Shown here: in pieces, positions 45,585 through 53,846 of the stretch
Layout of the letters: each line of letters begins with the position of its first letter
How positions within the stretch are numbered: position 1 is the first letter of the stretch
DNA from: Arthrobacter rhizophilus
GTDB taxonomy: Bacteria; Actinomycetota; Actinomycetes; Actinomycetales; Micrococcaceae
Direction: 5' to 3'
NCBI RefSeq assembly: GCF_026241105.1
Contig: NZ_JAPFFT010000015.1
Coordinates: 1 to 64,000 of the forward strand
DNA length: 64,000 nucleotides
Program-made: the position numbers and the translations under genes
Notes under the pieces: model-generated
Databases searched by the model: none
Told to the model about the DNA's origin: nothing
Seen by the model: only the letters and a program-made list of their open reading frames with translations

Positions 45585-46427
45585 ATGACCAGCGCGCAGA
45601 ATGTGGACATGCTCATCGAACCCATCTGGCTAGCAAATCACCTCTACGATCCTGCGGTCCGCGTCGTCGAAGTGGATGTTTCCGCGACCGCCTACAACCA
45701 ATGGCACATCGACGGCGCCGTGCTGTGGAACGTCTACGCCGACCTCAAAGACGACCGGTATCGCCCGATCGACAGAGGAACGTTTGAACGACTGTTGGCC
45801 CGATCCGGCATCGGCCCGGCCTCGACGGTCGTGTGCTACGGATACGCCCCGGCACTCGGCTACTGGCTGCTCAAACTGTACGGTCACGCCGACGTCCGCA
45901 TCCTGAACTGCTCCCGCGACGCCTGGCGCACCGAAGGACATCCCTACGGCACGTCACCGATCCGGGTGGACGAGGCTCCGTATCAGCTCACCGAACGCGA
46001 CCAGGGGCTGTTCGCCGACATGCCGGCCGTGCGGCAGGCCATCGGCCGCCCTGGAACAACGATTCTGGATGTCCGTTCCGGGCCAGAGTACGCCGGTGAG
46101 CGGTTCTGGCCCTCCGGCGGAATGGAGCCGGGAGGGCGCGCCGGTCACATCCCGACGGCCGTCCACCGGGCGTTCGACGATCTCTACGACCAGAAAGGCG
46201 CATTCCTCCCGGTCGACGAGTTGCGCCAGGCGATGCACTTGCCCGAGCTCGAGGAAGAAGACGAGCTGATCACCTACTGCACCGTCGGGGGCCGCGCGGC
46301 CACCGCGTGGTACGTCCTCACCGAAATTCTCGGACGCGAGGGTGTCCGGGTCTACGACGGATCCTGGGCCGAATGGGGCCTTCGCCCCGACACCCCGATC
46401 GAGACACCGCACGCTTCAGCACTCTAG
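45585..46427 (+). CDS. Tandem rhodanese sulfurtransferase
   Basis: 280 residues with two rhodanese domains. The N-terminal one (~5-125) has no reactive-cysteine loop of standard type (position reads LNCSRDAW). The C-terminal one (~135-275) has the active loop YCTVGGRA with the cysteine that carries sulfur. This is the thiosulfate/3-mercaptopyruvate sulfurtransferase layout. GTG/ATG choice: ATG 45585, with ATG 45609 also possible. It follows the DUF1059 gene. Sulfur transfer or cyanide/sulfide handling is the likely role. Confidence 0.9.
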   Translation: MTSAQNVDMLIEPIWLANHLYDPAVRVVEVDVSATAYNQWHIDGAVLWNVYADLKDDRYRPIDRGTFERLLARSGIGPASTVVCYGYAPALGYWLLKLYGHADVRILNCSRDAWRTEGHPYGTSPIRVDEAPYQLTERDQGLFADMPAVRQAIGRPGTTILDVRSGPEYAGERFWPSGGMEPGGRAGHIPTAVHRAFDDLYDQKGAFLPVDELRQAMHLPELEEEDELITYCTVGGRAATAWYVLTEILGREGVRVYDGSWAEWGLRPDTPIETPHASAL

Positions 46428-46911
46428 GGGAACGCAAGGCGTGAACTCCCTACGACGGCCCGAACATCAGGACAACCGCCGAAGCCGCTGGCATGGTGCG
46501 GACGGATCGTCTCTCGTGGGCGAAGGCCAGGGCGGCGATGCGGCAGTGAAGACGGTGCCACAGTCTTCGCGCCCGTTCCGGCCGGCCCGCGTTCAAGGAA
46601 GCCCGGATCAGACACCCATCCCGTTCAAGCTGACGGGCTCCCGCCTTCACCGCAGACGAAGACGGCCGCCAGCGCCTGGAAACCGTGGAAAACCCCGTCG
46701 TCTGAAGCCACGTCGAGCACATGAGTATGTTGATGGACCTCCGTGTAGGTTTCCTCCAATAGCCGTCGTTATGGGCCCCTGTAACCGCGGGGCGCCTCAA
46801 ACCTCAATGCCAGCAACGGACTTATCACGCCCCGGCATGCGCGTTGCTTCGTGGGAAACAAGATCCTCCACTATCACCCGACCGGGGACAATAGTGCCGC
46901 CGCGGAGGACG
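46428..46911. other. Region without a convincing gene
   Basis: About 480 bases between the rhodanese stop and the terminator hairpin at 46912. Open frames on both strands (for example 46450-46800 on minus) have odd codon use and no recognisable domain. Probably remnant DNA. Nothing else seen. Confidence 0.5.
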
Positions 46912-46942
46912 GACCGGACGCAGGGCACCCCTGCGTCCGGTC
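46912..46942 (-). terminator. Hairpin terminator, 14-base stem
   Basis: Perfect stem GACCGGACGCAGGG/CCCTGCGTCCGGTC with a three-base loop (CAC). It lies 12 bases past the stop of the exoprotein gene at 46955 on the minus strand, so it ends that transcript. No T-tract. Confidence 0.75.
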
Positions 46943-46954
46943 AACGTGGGAGTC

Positions 46955-48613
46955 CTACTGCTCGTCCTTGCGGGCAGGAAGCACGAGGAGTGCGTCCCCG
47001 ACGGCACGTTCCGATCCGCCCGACGGGCTGTTCAGGACTTTTCCGCTGGCAACCGCTGTTGTTGAGCCGCCACCGTCCAGGTTCATGGCCTGAACCATGC
47101 CGAGCGATACGGCGACGTCAGCCTCTTCCTTCAAGCTCAGTCCCAGTGAGGCAGTTGAGCGTCCGTCTGCGGTAACAAGGATGGTTCTACCCTGGGCATC
47201 CGTCCCGGCGAAGGTCCGGGGGTTCCGCTTGTGGACCCAGCCGTAGTAGAAGCTGTTTCCGTCATTGGGGTGGACCATGCCGTCATGTTTGACGGTGACG
47301 TCTTCGCTGCCGTCCTTGACCAGCAGCGGGCCGCCGTTCACGACGCTCGTGGACCTATTGGTGTGGAGGGTTTTGCCATCCGGGCCGAGCAGGCCGGCGT
47401 CGATCTTCAGCTTGGCGCCCACGGGCGCCAGTGCGCGGAGCCGTGCGACGTCGGTTCCGGTCGCCTGGACGGTGTGTCCGCCCACAGGAACGGCCGTGCC
47501 GCGGGTTTCTGCGGTGGAAGTAACGGTGTCGTGGCTGTCCACCGTCACCTCAAGGCCCGCCCCGGCTGGAGTGGACGGCCCGAACTCCGGGGTGAAGGTC
47601 ACGAGCTCGTTCGGGTTGGTACAGGTGACGTCCTGGAGTGCGCGCGGGGTCGGCAAGTCGTTGGCGCCGCCGCAGTTTCGGATCAGGCCGGGAACCCGGT
47701 CGATGCCGTCCAAAGCCGTCTCCCCGGAACCCGAGGAGAGCTTCCCGGCCCAGGTCAGGCGCTGGATGCTGGTGGCGTTCTTCTTGCCGTCAATGACCAG
47801 GCCCGGTCGGTCGGCGACGGGTTCGCTGAGGGTTTTCCCGGCGTACACACCAACACCGGCGGGGTCTCCTTCGGCGCCGGCCTTCGGGTCGAAGACGAAG
47901 AAACCAGCGTTGATCGCGGCGATGGCGTGCGCGTCGGAAGCCAGTTGACTCGTCGTCTCCCGCTTCTCCAGATCCGGTCCGAACGAGGCGGCAAGCTGAC
48001 CCTGGTACGTCCCTGGGTCGATCGTGATGACATCAAGGTTCCACGGCCCGCGGGTCGTCGTGCTGGTCCCGGCGTCGCCGTCCCAGCCCGAATAGATCAC
48101 TGACGAGGCAAAACCGGCGGCTTTGATCTTCGCGACGACAGAGGCCCCGTCGTCCCGCGCGGCGAGATGGCCGGCGCGGACCCGGTATCCGAGATCGCCC
48201 CCGGCATCAGCCAACTGGGGCGACTGGACCTGTTCGATCCGGGCATCGACGCCGGCGGCTTTGAGCTTATCGGCGGTGCGCTGCGCGGTGGCCTGGCTTG
48301 AGAGAGCTGAGGCGGGTGCGTCAGGATCCGGCGAGTCCGAAGGGATGGCAACCTCGGCCGTCCAGAAAAGCGAAGAGTCTGCTCCGCCGCGGCTGATTTT
48401 GGTCAACGTGACGCCCGGGGCGAGGGTTGTCACGGTCCGGTTCTCGGGAAGATCGGCGGCGCCGAGGTTGAGGTGCGTGTTCCGATCCGTACCGTGTTCA
48501 CTGATCTGACCGTCATCCGCGTGGGTCGGGCCAACGGGGCTGAGGATCGCTGAAATGACAGCGAGTACCAGGCCGCCGGTCAGGACGCTGCGGGACTTAA
48601 GGGGCGATTTCAT
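46955..48613 (-). CDS. Exported phosphodiester glycosidase with SPOR domain
   Basis: 552-residue exported protein. Residues ~1-33 are a signal peptide (ending THA|D). Residues ~120-190 resemble a SPOR domain (RTADKLKAAGVDARIEQ..., YRVRAGHLAARDDGASVV), a denuded-peptidoglycan binding fold. Residues ~215-545 are the phosphodiester glycosidase (NAGPA/DUF2233-like) domain, with AIAAINAGFFVF, NGGPLLVK, TADGRS and NLDGGGSTT. So it should cleave a sugar-phosphodiester bond on the wall or an exopolymer. ATG 48613 was chosen; TTG 48628 is in frame. It diverges from the phosphatase gene. Target unknown. Confidence 0.82.
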   Translation of the reverse strand: MKSPLKSRSVLTGGLVLAVISAILSPVGPTHADDGQISEHGTDRNTHLNLGAADLPENRTVTTLAPGVTLTKISRGGADSSLFWTAEVAIPSDSPDPDAPASALSSQATAQRTADKLKAAGVDARIEQVQSPQLADAGGDLGYRVRAGHLAARDDGASVVAKIKAAGFASSVIYSGWDGDAGTSTTTRGPWNLDVITIDPGTYQGQLAASFGPDLEKRETTSQLASDAHAIAAINAGFFVFDPKAGAEGDPAGVGVYAGKTLSEPVADRPGLVIDGKKNATSIQRLTWAGKLSSGSGETALDGIDRVPGLIRNCGGANDLPTPRALQDVTCTNPNELVTFTPEFGPSTPAGAGLEVTVDSHDTVTSTAETRGTAVPVGGHTVQATGTDVARLRALAPVGAKLKIDAGLLGPDGKTLHTNRSTSVVNGGPLLVKDGSEDVTVKHDGMVHPNDGNSFYYGWVHKRNPRTFAGTDAQGRTILVTADGRSTASLGLSLKEEADVAVSLGMVQAMNLDGGGSTTAVASGKVLNSPSGGSERAVGDALLVLPARKDEQ

Positions 48614-48662
48614 TCGTCTACCGTACAAAGGCTCGACGGCGGGCCCGGCCCCGATTGGCGGT

Positions 48663-48683
48663 TTGGGGCGCCTATTGCCCCAA
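48663..48683. promoter_or_regulatory. 7-7-7 inverted repeat between divergent genes
   Basis: TTGGGGC (48663-48669) and GCCCCAA (48677-48683) with seven bases between. It lies in the 134-base gap between the divergent exoprotein and phosphatase genes. Could be an operator; the size is modest and no partner is known. Confidence 0.35.
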
Positions 48684-48747
48684 CCTTCACTCCACGTTCA
48701 CTTACGCAACTGCCCTGATGCGGGAGGCAGAAGGAACGCAGGGCAGA

Positions 48748-49341
48748 ATGGAAAACATGCCCCTCACGACATTCGCCCTCGTCCGCCATGGCCAGACAGA
48801 CTGGAATGCGCAGCGCCGGCTGCAAGGATCCACTGACATTCCGCTGAACGACGTCGGCCGCGGCCAGGCGCGTGACGCCGTCGCCGTCCTGTCGGGTTAC
48901 GAATGGGACGCGATCGTATCCTCGCCGCTGAGCCGGGCCGCGGAAACCGCCGACCTGATCGCCGGCGGGCTGGGGCGCAGTGTGGACCGGCGCGTGCCGG
49001 AGCTCACCGAGCGTCGTTTCGGACGAGCCGAGGGCCTGCACGCCGGCCCGGAACTGGACGCATTGCGCATCTCCGGCAGTTTCGAGGGCGCAGAAAGCGA
49101 GGACGAGGCAGCATCCCGCGGGTTGTCCGCGCTGGAAGCACTAGCCGAAGAGTTCCGCGGCCGCCGCGTCCTGGTGGTCGCCCACGGCACGCTGCTCCGG
49201 GTGAGCCTTAACCGCGCCATCGGCCGCACCTTGGAAAGCATCGACAACGCTGCGCTCAATCTGGCCCACCATCACCCCGTTGACGGCTGGCAGCTCGAAT
49301 ACTTCAACGGCGAGCGCATACTGGCGGCAGTCGGGGGCTGA
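48748..49341 (+). CDS. Histidine phosphatase (phosphoglycerate-mutase-like)
   Basis: 197-residue histidine acid phosphatase of the GpmB/PhoE group. Active residues: RHG in LVRHGQTDWN (His17), the second histidine in VVAHGTLLR, and the Glu of RRFGRAEG region. It removes phosphate from a small metabolite. ATG 48748 was chosen; ATG 48757 is also possible. Its stop is ten bases from that of the convergent phosphotransferase gene. Confidence 0.9.
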   Translation: MENMPLTTFALVRHGQTDWNAQRRLQGSTDIPLNDVGRGQARDAVAVLSGYEWDAIVSSPLSRAAETADLIAGGLGRSVDRRVPELTERRFGRAEGLHAGPELDALRISGSFEGAESEDEAASRGLSALEALAEEFRGRRVLVVAHGTLLRVSLNRAIGRTLESIDNAALNLAHHHPVDGWQLEYFNGERILAAVGG

Positions 49342-49351
49342 CCTGCCGTTA

Positions 49352-52015
49352 CTACCCTGAAGGCCGCCCCTCAATCGTGACGGTGCCGGCGTCGCCGTCG
49401 ACACGGATCCGTTGACCGCTGGCAATGCGCTGGGTGGCCACTCCGGTGCCGAGCACCGCGGGGATGCCGTACTCCCGGGCCACGATCGAACTGTGGCTCA
49501 ACGGGCCGCCAACGTCTGTGACCACGGCCGAGGCCATCGCGAACAGGGAGGTCCATGCAGGCGTGGTGATCCGGGCGACCAGGACGTCCCCGGGCATCAT
49601 CAGCGCGAAGTCCTGGGGCCCGCTGAGGACCCGGGCAGGAGCAGTGACCCGGCCCGAACTGGCGCCGACTCCCTTGATGACGTCGCCTTGCTGTTGCTGC
49701 GAGCGTGCCGGCATCATCCCCCCGAAGGTCCGTTCCATCCAACGGCTCTCCGGTAGCAGTTGCGGGGCCGCGGCCTTTGCCTGGCCGCGCCAGAGCATCT
49801 TGCGTTCCTCGATAGCTTCGGCCCGTACGGGCCTTTCCGCTCCGGTTATCGTTCCCTCCCCCGCAAGGCCGAACTCGACGGCGGTTCGCAGCTCCTGCTC
49901 GCGCAGCCAGAACACGTCGGCGGCCTGGCTGATCACACCGGAACTGGCCAGCCGTTGTCCGAGCTCAAGCAGCATCCGCCGAATCAGGGGCCAGGCCAGC
50001 CCGACGTCGGCCAGGGCGTCCTCGCGGATCGGTGCGGACTTCTGCGCCCACCGGAGCAGACGGAGGAACGCGGCCCGGCGGTTCCGCCCGAGCCGGCGTT
50101 GCCCGAGCCGGGCAAGCATGCGTTCGGTTTGGTCCTCCCGCCGGGCGGCCGAGAGTCGCTGGCGCTCGTGCGGGTCGTTGCCCTGTCCCCGTAGGTAAAA
50201 CTTGACCGTGTCCAGCAGCGCCGCAGGATCGTCGGCCGGGAGAGGGCTGAGGAAGTCAAGGTTGTAGACCGCGTGGCCGAACCGGTCGAGGTGGGCCTGG
50301 AAGCGTGGATGCCATTGCTCCCAGAGTGCTTGGTCCATGCCGGCAGGCGGGAGCCCGGTGCGCTGTGACTCGGCCAACGACGCCGTCGATTCCTTAAGGA
50401 TCGCCGGGGCCAGCCCCTGAACTTCCCGGGCCCAGCCTGCGAGGTCGTACAACGACTTCTCCGCCCGGATCGGTTCGCTGTCGTAGCCCAGGAGGAATGT
50501 TTCGGCCGGGGGATCTCCTTGGCGCCGAACGAGTTTGTCGTAATAGGCCCGGAAAGAGATTTCGCTCGCCGCGGCGATCGGAATGACTGACTCCACGGCC
50601 GTGTAGTAGACGGTCCCCGCATCCAGCAACGTCCGGACGCCCTCAAGCAGTTCCCCACCTGCGAGCTCCCCTATCGGCTTTTCCGACCATCCGTTGATCA
50701 CCTGCCGGTAGCGAGGATGCGAGAATTCCCGCCAGCCATCGACGCCCATGTGCGCCTCGCCGCGAGCCAGGGCGAGCATAGCCGCCGGCGCCTTGCCCAT
50801 CACCCGCCACATTCCTGAGGTGCGGTAGTAATAGTAGGCGTAACCGTTGACGGTGGGCAGTCCGACGTCGCCGTCCCTGACGACGTCACTGCCGACGGCC
50901 TCGTTCAGCAGGGCCTTGAGCGACCGGGTCACCGAGCCGTCAATGAGGTCGGCGAACAGGGGCGAGAGCGGGTCCGGCAGTTGTTCCACGATGCTCGCCC
51001 TGAAATAAAGTCCTTTCGGATAGGGCACGGGCCAGGTATCGGGGATGTCAGCCGCAGGTTGAGGCAGTGCCGTGATGGGCCGGGACTGCAGGATGAAAAA
51101 TTCGCCGCCGGCCCGTGCCCACTCGATGTCCTGCGGGACCCCGAAATGATCGGCAATCCGGGTCCCGTAGCGGGCCAGCGCGGCCGCCGCCCCGTCGTCG
51201 AGCACTGGCTGGTTCCGGCGGGCGGCCGGCACCCGTTGCTCTGTGGTTCCTTGGCCGCCGTCCGCGTAGACGGTCATCGTCTCTTTGTCTGCCGTCCTCC
51301 GCGAGAGCACTCGCTCAGTCCCGGCATCGACGACGACGTCGTCCGTGGTGACGGTTCCGCTGACCACGGACTCTCCCAGGCCCCACGCGGCACCGATTAC
51401 AATCTGCTCGCGCCGCCCGTTGGCCGGATTGGCTGTGAACATGACCCCGGCGGCCTCGGCCTCGACCATCTGCTGGACCACGACCGCCAGGCGCACAGCT
51501 TCCGGTCCGATGCCTTCACGGACACGGTAGGCCATGGCACGCGCCGTCCACAGGGAAGCCCAGCAATCTCTTACCGCGACGGCCAGGGCGTCCGCGCCGC
51601 GGACGTTGAGGTAGGTTTCCTGCTGTCCGGCGAAGCTGGCCGAGGCGAGGTCCTCGGCCGTGGCAGAGGAGCGAACAGCTACGGCCTCGTCCCCGTTGCC
51701 GAGGCTTCGATAGGCCGCGCCGAGTTCGTCGGCCATCCCGGCGGGCATGGTGCCGCCGGCGAACAGGGCCCGGATCCGCTCCGAAGCGTCTTCGTAGTCC
51801 TGCGGCGTGGCTTGGGGCGACAGAGCGGCCAGTTCCTGGGTGCCCGCTCCAAGGTGATTGGCATCCACAAAAGCCGAATAGGCTGCGGTGTTCAAGACAA
51901 ACCCCGGAGGGACCGGCACCCCGGCCCGGACGAGGCCGCCCAGGCCAACACCCTTGCCACCGGCCACGGCGACATCGGCGCTTCCCACATCGCGTAAGTT
52001 GTTGATGTATGTCAC
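49352..52015 (-). CDS. Rifampin phosphotransferase-like enzyme (PEP-synthase fold)
   Basis: 887 residues in three parts: an ATP-binding PPDK_N domain (GGKGVGLGGLVRAGVPVPPGFVL near the start, AVRSSATAEDLASASFAGQQ), a middle part (~350-760) like the rifamycin-binding domain, and a C-terminal swivelling phosphohistidine domain with GGPLSHSSIVAREYGIPAVLGT. This order and length fit Rph, which phosphorylates and inactivates rifamycins, rather than a full PEP synthase. GTG 52015 was chosen because the product then starts YINNLRDVGSADVAVAGGKG; the frame is open to 52144. No rifamycin-associated 19-base element is seen upstream. Resistance is inferred by family only. Confidence 0.82.
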   Translation of the reverse strand: MTYINNLRDVGSADVAVAGGKGVGLGGLVRAGVPVPPGFVLNTAAYSAFVDANHLGAGTQELAALSPQATPQDYEDASERIRALFAGGTMPAGMADELGAAYRSLGNGDEAVAVRSSATAEDLASASFAGQQETYLNVRGADALAVAVRDCWASLWTARAMAYRVREGIGPEAVRLAVVVQQMVEAEAAGVMFTANPANGRREQIVIGAAWGLGESVVSGTVTTDDVVVDAGTERVLSRRTADKETMTVYADGGQGTTEQRVPAARRNQPVLDDGAAAALARYGTRIADHFGVPQDIEWARAGGEFFILQSRPITALPQPAADIPDTWPVPYPKGLYFRASIVEQLPDPLSPLFADLIDGSVTRSLKALLNEAVGSDVVRDGDVGLPTVNGYAYYYYRTSGMWRVMGKAPAAMLALARGEAHMGVDGWREFSHPRYRQVINGWSEKPIGELAGGELLEGVRTLLDAGTVYYTAVESVIPIAAASEISFRAYYDKLVRRQGDPPAETFLLGYDSEPIRAEKSLYDLAGWAREVQGLAPAILKESTASLAESQRTGLPPAGMDQALWEQWHPRFQAHLDRFGHAVYNLDFLSPLPADDPAALLDTVKFYLRGQGNDPHERQRLSAARREDQTERMLARLGQRRLGRNRRAAFLRLLRWAQKSAPIREDALADVGLAWPLIRRMLLELGQRLASSGVISQAADVFWLREQELRTAVEFGLAGEGTITGAERPVRAEAIEERKMLWRGQAKAAAPQLLPESRWMERTFGGMMPARSQQQQGDVIKGVGASSGRVTAPARVLSGPQDFALMMPGDVLVARITTPAWTSLFAMASAVVTDVGGPLSHSSIVAREYGIPAVLGTGVATQRIASGQRIRVDGDAGTVTIEGRPSG

Positions 52016-52181
52016 AACCGTGCGTCCATTCTGCCCGCGGCCGGGCCCCATCGAATTGACCCTGATTCCCAACATACTGGCACGCCCAGGGGCAAGAGGC
52101 CATGGATCACGGTTGCAGCGGGCGGCGGCCAGGACGCCGCCCATCGTGGCGGAAGACGAGCATCCTCAGGCGAGGCTCCCC

Positions 52182-52244
52182 TTGTCCCTGCCCCGGACAC
52201 CGGGTGTAATGGACGCACGACGGCGACTCCCGCCGTCGTGCGTC
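52182..52244 (+). promoter_or_regulatory. Promoter with overlapping 33-bp palindrome
   Basis: A sigma-70-like promoter: TTGTCC (52182-52187), 17 bases, TGTAAT (52205-52210). The predicted transcript start (~52217) lies inside a perfect palindrome, GACGCACGACGGCG (52212-52225) and its complement (52231-52244), with five bases between. The ribosome binding site GAAGGA follows directly (52245-52250). The palindrome could be a repressor operator or, as RNA, a hairpin next to the ribosome binding site. Confidence 0.55.
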
Positions 52245-52256
52245 GAAGGAGCCCCC

Positions 52257-53846
52257 ATGTTCGCCAGCCCGTACCCGGACGTCGAGATTCCCGAAGCCAC
52301 TCTGTACGACTACCTGTTCGGCGGGTTAAGCGTTGAAGACCTGGACCGGGTGGCGCTTGTGGACGGCGCGGCCGGCGGCGAAACGACGTACCGCGAGCTC
52401 GTCACGCGCATCGATGCCCTCGCCGGCTGGCTCGCAAGCCACGAAGCCGGGCCGGGGACCATCGCGGGACTTTTCTGCCCCAACATCCCGGCGTTCGCCG
52501 TCGTCTTCCACGGGATCCTCCGCGCGGGCGCCGCCGTCACCACCGTCAACGCGCTGTACACGGCCGATGAAGTCGGCCGCCAGCTTACCGACGCGGGTGC
52601 CTCGTGGCTCTTCACCATTTCGCCGTTCCTTGAGCGGGCCCAGGCCGCGGCAACGGCTGCAGGCATACCTGCCGAGCGGCTCATGGTGCTCGACGGCGGT
52701 GACGCGGCCGCCGCTGCCGGACATCCTTCCCTCGCCGAGGCGCTCGCCGCGGGCCTCCCCGCTCCGGACGTGCGCGTCGACCCGCACGCCGCGGCCGTCA
52801 TCCCCTATTCCTCGGGCACGAGCGGCACCCCAAAGGGCGTCATGCTGAGCCAGTACAACCTCGTAGCGAACGTTGCCCAGAACAGCGGCTTCGGGCTGAC
52901 TCCCGACGACGTGCTGCTTGCCGTCCTGCCGTTCTTCCATATCTACGGCCTGACCGTCCTGCTCAACCTCGCCTTCGCCGAGCGTGCGCAACTCGTGACC
53001 ATGCCGAAGTTCGATTTCCCGGAGTTCCTGCGGATCACCCAGGACTACCGCTGCACCTACCTGTTCATCGCCCCGCCTATCGCGGTTCCGCTCGCGAAGC
53101 ACCCGCTGGTCGACCAGTACGACCTCTCGTCGGTCCGCGTCGTGGTCTCCGGCGCGGCGCCGCTCGACGGCAAACTGGGCGCCGCCGTCGTGCGTCGTCT
53201 CGGGTGCGTCATGCTCCAGGGATACGGCATGACCGAACTCAGCCCGGTCTCCCATTCAATTCCCCTTCAGGACGCCAACACTGTTCCCCTTGATTCCGTC
53301 GGTTACCCCATCCCGAACACGGAGTGCAAGCTCCTCGACATTGCCACCGACGAAGAGATCCCGCTGCCCTCCGAGGGAGAGAGCGGGCGCGGCCAGCTCC
53401 TGGTCAGGGGTCCGCAGGTCATGCTCGGCTATCTAAACCGGCCGGACGCGACGGCCGCCACGATCGACCCCGATGGTTTCCTCCGCACAGGCGACATCGC
53501 GACGGTTACGGCTGGCGGCGTCGTGACGATCGTTGACCGGCTTAAGGAGCTCATCAAGTACAAGGGCTACCAGATCGCGCCCGCCGAACTCGAAGCGCTC
53601 CTTCTCACCCACCCGCGGATTGCGGACGCCGCGGTTATCGGCGTGCCAGCGGACGACGGCGAGGAGGTCCCGAAGGCGTTCGTCGTCCGGCAAGCGGGGG
53701 CTGAGCTGGGTGACGAGGACGTCATGGTGTTCGTCGCCGAGCACGCGGCGCCGTTCAAGCGCGTGCGGTTCGTCGAGTTCGTTGACGCGATTCCCAAGTC
53801 GGCGTCGGGGAAGATCCTTAGGCGGGAGCTTCGCGCGCGAGGCTAA
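52257..53846 (+). CDS. AMP-forming acyl-CoA ligase (4-coumarate:CoA ligase-like)
   Basis: 529-residue adenylate-forming enzyme that activates a carboxylic acid with ATP and loads CoA. Core motifs: YSSGTSGTPKGVMLS, GYGMTELSPVS, GFLRTGDIA, DRLKELIKYKGYQIAP and the late lysine PKSASGKILRREL. Its layout is that of 4-coumarate:CoA ligases, so an aromatic or fatty acid is a plausible substrate. ATG 52257 has GAAGGAG upstream. Its stop overlaps the stop of the family-4 glycosyltransferase on the other strand. It diverges from the Rph-like gene. Confidence 0.93.
   Translation: MFASPYPDVEIPEATLYDYLFGGLSVEDLDRVALVDGAAGGETTYRELVTRIDALAGWLASHEAGPGTIAGLFCPNIPAFAVVFHGILRAGAAVTTVNALYTADEVGRQLTDAGASWLFTISPFLERAQAAATAAGIPAERLMVLDGGDAAAAAGHPSLAEALAAGLPAPDVRVDPHAAAVIPYSSGTSGTPKGVMLSQYNLVANVAQNSGFGLTPDDVLLAVLPFFHIYGLTVLLNLAFAERAQLVTMPKFDFPEFLRITQDYRCTYLFIAPPIAVPLAKHPLVDQYDLSSVRVVVSGAAPLDGKLGAAVVRRLGCVMLQGYGMTELSPVSHSIPLQDANTVPLDSVGYPIPNTECKLLDIATDEEIPLPSEGESGRGQLLVRGPQVMLGYLNRPDATAATIDPDGFLRTGDIATVTAGGVVTIVDRLKELIKYKGYQIAPAELEALLLTHPRIADAAVIGVPADDGEEVPKAFVVRQAGAELGDEDVMVFVAEHAAPFKRVRFVEFVDAIPKSASGKILRRELRARG

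Noticed and set aside
46450..46800. Minus-strand frame of 116 codons
   Set aside because: Codon use unlike neighbours, no domain, no ribosome binding site.
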